Assembly (NCBI GenBank): GCA_900169235.1
Contig: FWCC01000203.1
Coordinates: 78,161-142,160 of the forward strand
Length of the DNA: 64,000 nucleotides
Direction: 5' to 3'
Source of the DNA: Zarea fungicola
Lineage: Eukaryota > Ascomycota > Sordariomycetes > Hypocreales > Cordycipitaceae
Position 1 is the first letter of the stretch, and each line of letters starts with the position of its first letter. The notes under the pieces are model-generated. The model did not search any database, was not told the origin of the DNA, and was given only the letters and a program-made list of their open reading frames with translations. The translations under genes were made by a program, and so were the position numbers. Below, piece by piece: positions 34,919-46,026 of this stretch.

Positions 34919-36625
34919 CTAGGTTCCATTTTGCCTGTCCAGAACGGCTGCATTTAGAATATTGCACCGCTCTTGTAACGGTGGCATAAGGGTAGTGTTG
35001 CCAAACACGCTCGTAATGTTGTACATTTGCTTCGTCTCGCCATACACTGGCCATTCAAGGTTCATTCCATGGACGAAATTCAAGACTTTATCCTGGTACT
35101 CAAGTGCCAGCTTTGGGTACGTCACAAAAGTGCTGTTCTGGTCAACATAGAAGTAATCTGCCAAGATCAAAAATCGTCAGACGTGAGATCAAAACTGTAT
35201 CATCAAATGAAAAACATACAAAGTACATCCTCGCCATGTGCCGCAGGCGGAATCGAGTTGATATAGAAATGTGTGCGATCGGACAACGCATTTGCCAAAT
35301 TGTACGCCGGGCATGCAAACACCGCATCCGTCGTCCAGTCCCATGCGAGCTGGGCCGGCACTTGGGGGTGGTACTGGGCTTGAATAGACGCAATCGTCTT
35401 GTGGCTCGCACCTGGTAGCATGCGGCGCACGAGGGCGGGAAATGCAGCTGGCATATTGTCGTCACTGGATGTGTACAGACCCTCGTTGGCCATGGTGCCC
35501 ACGATTAGGCGCTTCAGGTGGCGGTTTACCTTGCCGTCAAGCAGGAGCTGGGCCGGTATATCAGAAAATTGCCTCCCATCAGGCGCGGGTGCAAACCCAA
35601 TACTAGGTCCAAAGTTTCCGCCACCACCGCCGGCATTAGTGTTATTGATGAGGAAGTGATTGACGGCCTTTAGTTCCGTCTCCGTAATGTGTCGCAGGCA
35701 GTCTAGCGATGCACATTTGGCAGCGTCAAGCACCGTTTTAAAAATGCTTGTTTGTCTTGCGCCTATATCTCGGCGAGGCGGTGCTGCTGGCGATGCAATG
35801 AAAGCTTGCTGAAAGGGAAGTGGTGCTTTACCATCGCGGAATGTAGTCAAGTAGTATAACATACCGGCCCCAGCGCTCTCGCCAATTACAGAGAACAGAG
35901 AAGCATTACCACCGAATCTGTCAATGTATTTTGCGGTCCATTCTGCAGATGCCAGCGCGTCGAGCATTCCGACATTAGCATCCATGTCTTCGTCCTTGGA
36001 GTATGTGAAACCGCTGACGCCAAGCCTTGAGGAGACTAGTTAGGACTTCCATTGACTGTCATTCTCTTTGGGGTCATGCTTGCCTATAATTATTCACAAC
36101 GAAGATGAATTTCCCGTGACCGGCTGTTTTTATCCGATCAAAAAGCCCCATTGGATTGAAAAAGTACTCTTTGCCGCCAAATGCGTAGGCGCTTCCAACA
36201 AAAAGCTGCAACACTGGCACTCCATCGCCTGCCTTCACGCCTTCTGGCACAAAAACATCCAAAAATAGGCAGTCCTCCACCCCAAACGTCGTGCCATTGA
36301 TTTCAGGGAACGGCACCATCCATGGGGCGGTAGAGATGCAGGACGAATTCTCAATGGATGCCTTGCCATCTTGAATCCCATGTTGCTTCCGTAAGTTGGT
36401 ATCCGGCTTTCGAAAACGGAGATTACCGGTGGGTGAATTTGCAAAACGAATATTCTTATAAATTGCCACCCGCTGGCCTGAGGCTGTAGTATTTATAAAT
36501 GTGGGAATGTGTTTCGCGTAGCCCAAGTTAACCAGGCCTTTGGGTTCAGTCGGGCACCCAGCAAACACAAGCCCCAGGTTGAGACGCTGAAGCAGCAACT
36601 GGGTGAGCAGGAAAATCTGTTTCAT
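34919..36625 (-). CDS. Secreted type-B carboxylesterase/lipase
   Basis: The exons 36625-36084, 36025-35220 and 35157-34919 give 528 residues. The N-terminus is a hydrophobic leader (QIFLLTQLLLQRLNLGLVFA). Family marks are YKNIRFANSP, the EDCLFLDVFVPEG block, NNYRLGVSGF, the nucleophile elbow IGESAGAG with Ser231, the MANEG segment likely to bear the acidic residue, and VHGMNLEWPVYG with the catalytic His. Several NxS/T sites fit an extracellular glycoprotein. Such enzymes hydrolyse esters of lipids, plant or insect compounds, or mycotoxin-like substrates; specificity is not visible. The first intron has a GC donor (AG|GCAAGC) with a CTAACTAG branch region and CAAG acceptor, the rare GC-AG class. 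It is confirmed by the uninterrupted NNYRLG block it restores. Its promoter is shared with the divergent zinc-cluster gene. Confidence 0.9.
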
Positions 36626-37232
36626 GGTGCTTTTTATTTCAAGATTATTATGAATAGATTATTTCCAACTCCATTTAGCAAGATTTCATGTGCAAGTGTT
36701 GCCGCTTTATATTCGAACATCATGCTGGCCTTGACGACGCAATCGGAAAACGGCCGTCGTATTCTTTTCACTTGGCCTGAGCAAGACTCGCAATGGTTCC
36801 GTCAACGGCGATGTCAAAGTTACCACGTAATGCCTAATAAATTCATAAATCGAGGTGGTGTCATTCAAAGCCATGCAATTCAAAAACTTCCGCGAACCGA
36901 ATGGACTCTTATTTGACCCTGTTGGACATGTAGTTAAAGAAAAAGATCATGCGTGTCTCGCAAATCGACACTCAGCCTTGTCCCGAAAGGGAAAACGACG
37001 GCTTCGCCACAAACGATGTTGCAGACTTACGCTAATCGCCTCAGCCGCACCAACATGCCGTGAATGCGACTAATACGGGTGTCAATGGAGATGACGTTGC
37101 ACTGAAAATGCGCTACAAGAAATGATCATTAGCCAAGCTATAAATGCCACCTCTGTCTTGGCTACAGCGTTTTCCTCTTTAGGATACGTGCGCCAATTCC
37201 AATTTTATTGATTATATGAAAATAAGAGAACA
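36626..37232. promoter_or_regulatory. Divergent promoter of esterase and second zinc-cluster gene
   Basis: The esterase (-) and the zinc-cluster regulator (+) start 607 bases apart. This layout often pairs a local regulator with its target. I saw no obvious repeated operator. Confidence 0.4.
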
Positions 37233-38685
37233 ATGACCGCCAAAGCTGGAGAGAGGGGAGCTGAATCGGCGTACCAGGTGCTATCATTTCAACCGCAACA
37301 GGAAGCTCAAGCAAGAAAGTATATCAAGCGAAAGTCGCATCGCAAGTCCAAAGGAGGGTGTTTTGGCTGCAAACTAAGCAGAGTCAAGGTTTATAAACCC
37401 ACCTTTTGCTTTGGCATTATTGCCATCTCGAGGAAGAGTTCTGTATACTGACGCATCAATCCTCCATCTTTAGTGCGATGAACTGAAGCCGGCCTGTACA
37501 AGATGTCTTCGGTCCAAAGTAGACTGTCGCTATGCAGTACAGAGCAAATTCAAGGCCCTGAGCGCACCTGACCCCTCACCACTCGACGCAAGCTCAGATG
37601 CTACTCTGGCCTTGTGCTACTCGCCCATCCCCCTTGCGCAGCCCTCGTTGACAGCTGCGGCGAACGCATGTCTGGAGTCCAAGACGGCTGCCCGAGGCAT
37701 CTCGCGCGTCTCGCTGCTCCACCACATTCAGCAGCATTTTGCCTCAATGCAGGGTCTTGAGACGGCTGGCGGGCAAATCGCCTCCGTGCTGCGCCTGGGC
37801 ATGAGCCGGCCGTACTTGCTCGACGCCACCCTCGCCGTGGCCGCAAGCCACCTGCGACATATGTACCAGCAGGCGACGACGACAGGTGGCCCTTTACAAG
37901 TCAGCGCCGCGTCGGATACCATTGCGGCATGTCGTGTCGCTGAGCACTATCAGCAGTCTCTCGCAATAAAGGGATTCTATCGCGCCTTGGCGGAGCCTCT
38001 CGATCAAGATGGCGCCGACTCCGTCATCATTTCTTCCATGATGCTGAATCTCTTATCGTTTGCGCTAGATGAAGAGGAGGACCCGAGCCAGTCGTGGGTG
38101 TTTAGCAATGCCCCGACGCGTCTTGCATGGTTCTCGCTGAACATGGGGCTCGCCCCGATTTTGATGAATACGAAAGAGTTCCACGAAAAGAGCATTCTGC
38201 GATATATATTCGACTCATCCGACGATGAGGAAAAGACGTACCATGGCGATGACCCGAAGACGCTCTTCAATGTACCAGCCCATTGGCTTCGGTTGTGTGG
38301 ACTGGAGTACCACTCTGACAATCCCGGCCATGTCTTGTACGAGCCTGTACGAATTCTCGCTGAGCTACGTCCTATTCCTGTAACCAATCAGAGCTTCTTT
38401 CTGTACATGGCGTTCTTCGGGAAACTTGGTACGGAGTTTCGGGCGCTGTTAGAGGCCTCGGATGAGCGTGCCATGTGGCTGCTAGGGTTTTGGCTCGGGA
38501 TGCTGTGCCGGTTTGACACTATATGGTGGATGGGCTCAAGGTCGAGACGGGATTACCGGGCAATTTGCATCTGGCTTGATAGACGTAGAGTGAGAAGGCG
38601 ACCTGGTGCAGAGGGAGCCTTGTGGAGGCAGCTCATGATTGATCTTGAAGGGGCTACACAGCCGCCGTCACAGATTGAACCATGA
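37233..38685 (+). CDS. Zn2Cys6 (Gal4-type) transcription factor
   Basis: The exons 37233-37388 and 37474-38685 give 455 residues. The zinc cluster uses Cys43, 46, 53, 60, 63 and 70 (GCFGCKLSRVKCDELK, then CTRC), interrupted by the 85-base intron directly before Cys53. A basic segment KRKSHRKSKGG precedes it, the same lead-in as in the regulator at 31123-32754, and both proteins are almost identical in length. The rest is helical, with SLLHHIQQHFASM, SRPYLLDATLAVAASHL and EHYQQSLAIKGF, typical of the short Upc2-like regulators. It acts in the nucleus on unknown promoters. It is divergent from the esterase and converges on BTN1 with only 105 bases between the stop codons. The donor GTTTAT is weak, but the restored cluster spacing is exact. 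Confidence 0.88.
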
Positions 38686-38790
38686 CGCGAGCTCACATTT
38701 GCAACTATAGAATAGAGGGAATAAGTTTAGATACGAACGAATGTATGATAAGAAGTCTATAACTATGTCCAGTCTAATGTAGTCTGCTGT

Positions 38791-40210
38791 CTATGCTCCT
38801 TGAACCTTGATTTGCTTGCACCAGTCACGACCATGGGTAACTTGGTAGTTGCAAAGACCCGTCTCCATTACAATGCCCAAAAGGCCCGCGAGGCAGATGC
38901 CAGCACTGTCACTAACAGTCGTGGCGCTCAGGCTGAATTCCCGCTCCTCTTCGGGCACATTCTCCATAATCTCGGCAAAGCAGTTGACGTAGACGGCACC
39001 TCCCAGCAATCCTTCCCAGAAAATGATGACAAATACCATGTAGACGGAGGGTATAAAGAAGAACATGGCATGCAGTGTCAGAAGGACCAGGTTGCCAATC
39101 TGGAGAAATGAGGGGAGGTAGAGGTGGTGGATGCGGATAAAGGAAATGGACGAGCGCGAGATGAAGACACCTAGCTGGTACAGAAAGCCGTAGAATGGAT
39201 AAAAGTCGCGAAATTCATCAAAGGGCGAGTCGGCCAGCGGGAACAACAAGGTCGGCGCGACCCCCTGGTTGATTGTGTACTCGGCGACGTACACCAGCAG
39301 AAGCGGTAGCATATAAGGCACCATGAGCGATTTCGCCCGTCCAAGATTCGCTTTCAAATTGTCCAGCTCCGACGCTCCGTTGCGGTGACCCGCCGTAGCT
39401 CGAGGATTCCACAGTGCAGCCGTCGCGGAGCTCTCCTCCTCATCATCCGCCGCGTCGTCGCCCGGGATGGCGCCGTAGCCCGCATTGCCCGTGGCGCCCT
39501 TGATGAGCGGCCCCTGCGGCAGCACGACAAAGAAGCTCAGCAGCATGAGCACGGGCAGTGTCGCCGAGAAGAGCAGGCTGCTGCGCACGCTGAAGCGCCA
39601 CCACTCGGTCATGGCCACGTACAGTCCCGCGCCCACGAGTCCCGCGGCACCCGTACCAGAGCCCCAGCCCGCCAGACTAACGGGTCCGTAAAAGTGCGTC
39701 AGGCCGAGAAAACTCAGCTCGCCGCCGCCGCTGCTCAGACTGGCGAGGACAACGCCGACCATTTTGACAGCGACCGACGTGCCTGGCGGGGTCAGGGCGA
39801 CGAGGGCCATGCCTGCAGCGGAGAGAGCGCAGAATATCAAGACTCGGGTCCGGTAGGAGACGTGGTGGATAAAGTACGGCGCAATGAGCTTGGTGAAGAA
39901 GGAGGGTACGACATCGGCGAGCAGGACGACACCTTTAGGGACGGTGCCGACGAGGTCCTGGGCGGCGGAGAGAATGATGACGTAGAGAACATTGTTAATC
40001 AGGCCTGAACTTGCGGGTTAGATGCCATCAAAAACACATAGAAATTAGAAATAGAGTAGCAACCGCACCGAATAGCCAGAAGGCTACAACGACCTTCATG
40101 TTGGGATGGCTCCAGAGAGCACGGAGACGAGTGGCGTAGGCGTCCCAGGTTGACGAGGGGCTTCCGGGGAGTGGAAGGCGGAAATGTGAAGAAGTCGAGG
40201 TTTCGGTCAT
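38791..40210 (-). CDS. BTN1: Battenin/CLN3 family vacuolar membrane protein
   Basis: The exons 40210-40069 and 40004-38791 give 451 residues. The protein has 10-11 hydrophobic segments and the family blocks: [16 protein letters not shown] after the first helix, [42 protein letters not shown], and [17 protein letters not shown] near the end. CLN3/Btn1 proteins lie in the vacuole or lysosome membrane and affect its pH and basic amino-acid content; loss of human CLN3 causes juvenile Batten disease. A hydrophilic loop with an acidic stretch ([11 protein letters not shown]) lies in the middle. The short first exon encodes the N-terminus up to the first helix; its GTGCGG donor is weak but the phase and motif agree. 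It shares a 550-base divergent promoter with the heme lyase gene. Confidence 0.94.
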
Positions 40211-40760
40211 CTGTAATTTCTCCTATACATCGTCTTGGAGCGGTGCTGCATCCTCGCTAGCGCTGCAGGCCTGTTGATGATGTAAAGGTCAGGCTTGCAC
40301 CAACAAGTATCACGCGACAGCCGACGGTAACCCGCTGATGTCTCACCGGCTTGCGAGAGCCAACGCACCCAACTAGCCCTTCCTAGCTAAGGGAGAGCTC
40401 TGAAACTCTGTGATTCAAGACTTGAATTCATCTAATTCGCTCAATTTTTGCATAAAATGAATACATTTGAATTTAGTAGCACTCTCCAATGTATTTCCAA
40501 TGTATTTCCACTTGTACGGATGATAAAATAAGGCATGAGTAGCTTCCAGATTCCGTCATTGCTTCTGGGGTCCACTTTTGCTGGTTGTTCACCAGAGACT
40601 TTTTTTGGTCTTGAGAAAGCATCGCGACTTGCCTCATTTTACTATTAAACTTGAAACAATTCTATTCTGCACGATAGCACTCACAGAATCGCGGGGTTAC
40701 AATACTCGCAGTTAGAATACGGCACTTCCAATCAGGCAATAACACCGCACATCCCCAGAT
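40211..40760. promoter_or_regulatory. Divergent promoter of BTN1 and cytochrome c heme lyase
   Basis: This 550-base region lies between two divergent housekeeping genes. It contains a short tandem duplication of CCAATGTATTT at about 40486-40507, which includes CCAAT-box-like cores. Confidence 0.45.
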
Positions 40761-41698
40761 ATGGCCGCCGACGCCTGCCCAGTCGACCACAAGAGTCGCG
40801 AAGCTTGGCTCGAGCAGGCCCGAGCCGTCGAAGCCTCCAGAGCAGCAGCCGACGCCTCATCCGCCTCATCCTCCTCCTCTGCGTCCGCGCAGCAGTGCCC
40901 CGTCGATCACACCGCAAAAGAAGCCTCTACACAATCATTGTGGTCCTCACGCATCACGTCCCTTTTCTGGTCGTCACCTGCGACTCCTCCTTCCGAGACG
41001 GCGGCGACGCAAAAGAAGCCGCATGGGATCCTCGAGAACGACCGTGTCGTCTCGACCATCCCCCGCTCCGCCGGCAACCCGTCTGCATGTCCCGTCGACC
41101 ATGGCTCGTCGGCCAACCCGCCAGCCAACAACGAGGTTGAGTCGGGCGCCGACGCGGCCTCCGGCAACTGGGTATACCCATCCGAAAAGATGTTCTTTGA
41201 GGCCATGAAGCGCAAGGGCTACGACGCCCGCGTCGCCGACATGAAGACTGTAGTGCCGATTCACAACGCCGTCAACGAGCGCGCGTGGAAGGAGATTAAA
41301 GAATGGGAAGCGCCGTACCTCGCCGAGTCCAAGTTAGTTTTCTTCTTTCTCTCTGTTACTCCCTAGCAAACATCATTGCTATTCTTGTTGCAGCCTTTAC
41401 TGACATTTTCTTGATAAACAGATGCAGTGGACCGAAACTCGAATCCTTTGCCAACAAAAACGACCGCATGACACCCACCGCACGCATCAACACCATTCTC
41501 GGCTTCACGGCCCCGTTTGATCGCCACGATTGGGTCATTGACCGCTGCGGTACAAAGGTCGAGTACGTGATTGACTTTTACGCTGGCCGTCCGGGCGGCT
41601 CTACGCCCGGGCCGAGCTTCTATCTGGACGTGCGGCCGAAGTTGAATACCTGGGAGGGCGTCAAGATGCGCGCCATGCGCTGGCTGTACCTGGCCTGA
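40761..41698 (+). CDS. CYC3: Cytochrome c heme lyase (holocytochrome c synthase)
   Basis: The exons 40761-41332 and 41422-41698 give 282 residues. Three CPVDH heme-regulatory motifs occur at residues 6, 46 and 110, separated by Ala/Ser-rich linkers. The catalytic part has [34 protein letters not shown], then after the intron [43 protein letters not shown] and FYLDVRP. This is the full HCCS pattern; the enzyme links heme to the CxxCH of apocytochrome c in the mitochondrial intermembrane space. The conserved His of the VPIHN block is the likely heme ligand. Three CPV motifs rather than one or two make paralogous cytochrome c1 lyase (Cyt2) harder to exclude, since fungi differ. The acceptor at 41421 restores SKCSGPKL exactly. 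Confidence 0.94.
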
Positions 41699-41958
41699 GG
41701 GTGCGAGCGCAGAACTACGATGAATGACTGATACAATACTTGGCCGGCGTTGACCATTCTCATGTACTACAACATGTAAAAACACCTCAACTCATGGGCA
41801 TGATTGCCATTGCACTGCCTTCACTGCACACAACATGGCGTTTTATAGAGCAAAACTTATTCTCATTAATATTAGATATACACACATTGTAAACATAACA
41901 CCATGCTACAAGGCACTCTGCGTCCTTTTTCTATCTTTCCCCGGCCTTTTTCATCCAG

Positions 41959-43426
41959 CTAATACACCCTCTTGTCCATGCGCTGAGCTCTCAGCCGAAC
42001 TGGGGCAGAAGTCTCCAACGACTGCGTCGACAAGTCCCATCCCTTGGTGATGATACTCTCCCACAATTCGTTAGTTCCAAAATGCTTCACGTAACCATCA
42101 ACCACCTCCTTGTTACTGCTGAATACACGGTGTAGATCCGAGGTGAACCCCGCCTCTTGGTCCATAACCCAGGCAATTTCGACAGCCTCAAACCAAGCCA
42201 TGACGGCATGCTTTGGCTGTGCATCCTCCCACAACAGTAAACGAATGACTGTAGTCTTGCTAGGCACTGTGGGTGACACAGTGATGGAGTATTTGTCGCC
42301 ATCTAGGATCTTGGCACGGCCGGTCGAGCTGCTCATCGCATGCCCAAAGCTCGTCGCGAGCTCAATCTTAGCGACTCGCTGCCCGCAGCGATTCAGGACA
42401 GAGGGACTCCAAAGTACGATATACTCGCGCTGAGAGACCTCGGCGGGTGAGAGCACCTTGCCCGACTGCAGATACTCCTGGAATAGAATGGTGGCGCGCT
42501 GCCGATTCAGGTTGGTCATCTCCACGCTGCGGACGCCGAGGTAGTTCATCCACAGATGACCCAGGACGAGAAGAATCATCAGGCACACAACGCTACGGTG
42601 GTCCTCAACCAGCTTCACCACGACCGTACCGACGAGCAGCCCGATAAGCCCCACGGCGGTTTCTTGACTGGCTTCTTTGGCATTCAGCTCGGCCAGATTG
42701 TCGTGCTTGGCAAAGTGCACACTCAGCGCCGCCTTGCTTGCCCCGGCCGACACGCCACATAGCGCGCGGAGCGCCTCGCCGATGCTGAGGGCGGCGACTT
42801 TGTACCATGGCGGCAGGTAGGGGCTGTAGAGCTCAAGGAAAAAGGCAGAGTCGTTGAAGAGATCCGCGAGGAATCGGTAGCGCTTGGCGTCGGGCTCGAT
42901 GCGGAGACCGAAGCGGTGCGCAAACGCAATCGTTGCCACTCTGGAGGTAGCATCTCGCAGAATGGTCAGCAGCAGTGCAAATGTGGCCGATGAATTGGCA
43001 TCCCCGACGCCGAGGCCTTGGAGGAGTGCTCTGTTGGCGAGCAAGGACGTGATGGTGGAGAAGAAGGCTTGCAGGGAGTCAAACATCTGGTAGGCGAGAT
43101 AATCGGTAGAGACTGAGTATGGAAATCCTACGGGAAGAAATGAATCGGACAATATTTTCTTCCACTCGCGTAGTGAACGCGAGAAAAGATCGTTTGTGTA
43201 GCCTCGCGGTCGAATCTAGGGAACTGGTTAGCCAAGTCGCGCTTTGCCCATGACATGTTTAGAGTACTGTGATTACCTGAATGACTCGACCATTAGGTTG
43301 GTGGAGCCATCTAGTTTGAATATGCCCAGACTTGTCGAGTTCGGAAACTTCAATGTCGTTGCTACTGGCGAGCAATGCTGCAATTGAAGCATCTCTGGAG
43401 GCTGTACCAGGATCGGTGGACTCCAT
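41959..43426 (-). CDS. RUS family (DUF647) membrane protein
   Basis: The exons 43426-43277 and 43215-41959 give 468 residues. The first exon is a soluble lead ending in NGRVIQ; the second begins IRPRGYTNDLFSRSLREW. Family marks are FLPVGFPYSV, STDYLAYQMFDSLQAFFST, the NSSATFALLLTILRDATSR block, KRYRFLADLFNDSAFFLEL and HLWMNYLGVRSVEM. This matches the ROOT UVB SENSITIVE/DUF647 group, conserved from plants to fungi and animals (human RUSF1/C16orf58). Plant members affect UV-B responses and auxin transport; the fungal role is unknown. Several hydrophobic segments suggest an integral membrane protein. The C-terminal third is soluble and less conserved. It converges with the heme lyase gene (260-base gap) and runs co-directionally with the mevalonate decarboxylase gene. 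Confidence 0.88.
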
Positions 43427-43792
43427 CGCGCGGTGACTGCGAGACTCTCACAAACGGCGCTGAGGGTGGAAAGGACAGATTTTTAGTTATTGATCCTGTG
43501 ACTGTCAGATATACTCTTCTTAGGGACGTGTTTCGCTGACAATTTTTTATTTATTTCAGGTGTTTGGTTGACGCGTGAGAATCGACGAATGTGAGATCGG
43601 TTGCGTTGTGAGATGCATTTTTGAAACGGGCTGCTGCCAGGCCGGCTGGTGCATTTGGCCGCCAAAATTGCAACCCACGACCGACTGGTAGGAAACTTTT
43701 ATAATTTTCGCTCTTGCAAGTATTTAATTTTTAGGGATGATTGTGTAAAGTTTCTATTTTGTATATGAAAAAAAAAACCGCTTTTCTGCAAT
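43427..43792. other. Intergenic gap between RUS-family and MVD genes
   Basis: These 366 bases hold the RUS-family promoter and the decarboxylase 3' end. Nothing further is recognisable. Confidence 0.5.
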
Positions 43793-45040
43793 TTATCGCT
43801 TCACAGTAGCGCCAGTGGCATCAATGAGGAACTCCTCCGTCTTGATTGGCCCTTCGCCGACACCAGTCTGAATAACGCGGGTGACACCCTCGTGCAGAAT
43901 GGTAGCAACCGTCTCGTCCAAAACACCCTGCTGCGAGGCAACACCGGCGGTCCAGCCGGAGATGCTGTTCAGGGTCTCGGCAAACGCGCCAAGAACAGCG
44001 TCCTTATTCTCTTCGAGGTAGTAGATCACACAGTTGGGGCCGGCGTCAAACGTGTACGCAGCAATGGCCTTGCCGGCCTTGGCATTGATGGACTCGACGG
44101 CGCGGATGGCGGCGCGGGACACATCGTTCATGTAGAAGATGGGAGGGTAGGTGTCGGCGCAGCAGGCGTGGAACGAGTTAGAGTCGCGCATGCTGACCTC
44201 GGCAAACTTCTCAAAGTTGCGGCTGTGAATGGCCTCCTCCATGGCGGCCATGTTGTCGGGCACGATGCGCTCGATGCGCTCCTTGAAGAGGCCCGAGGTG
44301 GCGACGGTCTGCTGCATGCCCGAGGTGGAGGAGACACCCTTCTTGGCGGCACTGGCGACGAGGATGAGGGCGCGCATGGTGGGCCAGTGCGAGGCCTCGG
44401 CGACGAGGTCGGCCTTGGAGTCGCTGCCGTCCTCCTTCTCACCCATGCGCCAGGCGACGTAGCCGCCAAACAAGCTGCGGCAGGCGGAGCCAGAGCCCTG
44501 GCGGGCGATGAGGGAGAGATCGGAGGGGGAGTCGGGGAGCTCGTAGAGGTTGGCAATGGCCTGGACGAGGGCAGCGAAGCCGGCAGCGGAGGAGGCGAGA
44601 CCAGCCGCGGTGGGGAAGTTGTTCTCGGAGACAATCTTAAGCGGCATGGTTGACAGCTTGGGCAGCGAGGCATTGGCTGCTTCTAAGGCCGCGCGGCGGG
44701 AGCGCAGCTCGCGGAAGCAGGCCTGTGTTCTGGCACCAGAAATGTCAGAGAGCTCGCCATTGAGTGTGAGGCTGTCTTCGGTGAAGGTTGTCGAGCAGGA
44801 GGCGGTCGTCAGGGTTCGGAGGTCGGCTTGGGAAAGGGTGACGGAGATTGAACTGTTAGTAGGGAGATTCAACTTGGCATCACGCTTGCCCCAGTATCTA
44901 TGAGAGTTGAGGTTTTGTCAGTCCACGGTGTTCCGTAAATCCAGGGGTCTCCCTATTGGCGGGGTGGACAAGACGTACTTGACTACAGCAATGTTGACTG
45001 GCGCAGTGGTGCCAGCTCGGTAGACAGTGGTGTCGGCCAT
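43793..45040 (-). CDS. ERG19: Mevalonate diphosphate decarboxylase
   Basis: The exons 45040-44979 and 44897-43793 give 388 residues, close to the yeast enzyme. The short first exon encodes ADTTVYRAGTTAPVNIAVVK and the second continues YWGKRDAKLNLPTNSSISVT, the substrate-binding entry of the GHMP kinase fold. Further marks are ENNFPTAAGLASSAAGFAA (the phosphate-binding loop), RQGSGSACRSLFGGYVAWR, and AAYTFDAGPNC, which holds the catalytic Asp. The enzyme turns mevalonate diphosphate into isopentenyl diphosphate with ATP, the last step of the mevalonate route feeding ergosterol, carotenoids and dolichols. The intron has a GTACGT donor and a CATAG acceptor. Base composition is strongly GC-rich at third positions in this gene, consistent with high expression. 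Confidence 0.97.
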
Positions 45041-46026
45041 GGTGAATCGTGAAATCTATGGTCAAATTTTAAAGTCGTTGCGCTTGAGAATTGGAGCCCA
45101 ATACCGGAGATTGTATTTAGCAATCGTTGAGCAAGAGGACTTTTGACGTTGGAGAAAGCGGTGTCGATGGAGGGGCACCCGATATTAGCTTGGTCGAGCT
45201 CAAGCCCGGTGCGGGGCGCTGCTACCAGCTCTACCCTGGATTTTTGCTGGTATATCTTCTTCTCAACGACAAATCGGATTGCCGTAGGTGGCTAAGAAGA
45301 GAGGTGCATACTTTGTAAACCACAGGATTTAGATCTCATAGTTCTTAAGTCATGACCCAGTAGGAGACACGTTAAACAACTCAGGTACTGCCTCATCAAT
45401 ACTAAGAAGCCTCTACTCTTTACTATAAATACAGTCGATACGTTCATAGATATCACCCTTCTTGCTATTGGTATAAGCAGCAAGAAGTAGAAGACCTAAT
45501 TATTAACGACGTTATTGCTAGCACAACAGGGCTCTACATATATGGCACCACAATGTTTGAAAAAAGGATAATATTTAACTGAGGCAACCCTCCCCAATTT
45601 TTATTTTATTAAAATTTCAAGTTTTTTTGTCCTTTTCTCTCACATTTTTCAAAAATTTCCCCAGCTTTCAGATGTGATTCCACAATTCTAACCCTGAGCA
45701 GGACATCCCGTTTCTGTTCCGTCGGCAATACATTAGCAATTATCCCAACAAGACAGCATCATTGCTGAACATGACAATAGTTCCAGACAACGTCAGAAAG
45801 CTCCGGATAGGAGTGAGAGGGTTAGCATTATTCCCTCATCATTTTTGCTTACCCGTTTCTTTTTTTAAATCTTTGTTTTCTGATTTTTCGCCTCTGATTT
45901 TCATTCGCCTTTTCTGGCGGTTTTAACCTTTTTTTCATGCTTTGCAACTTTTCAATTTTTTTTCCTTCAATTTTCCCGTTCCTATTCAAAGCGGATAACG
46001 CAGCCGAGAGAATGGTGACAATTGCA
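45041..46026. other. AT-rich intergenic stretch
   Basis: No gene is supported in about 1 kb. The part around 45310-45540 is interrupted by many stops and might be a decayed element, but no terminal repeats or recognisable domain were seen. Long T-rich runs occupy 45600-45970. Confidence 0.4.

Noticed and set aside
45300..45560. Possible transposon relic
   Set aside because: Many stops and AT-rich bias are visible, but no terminal repeat, target duplication or protein domain was found.
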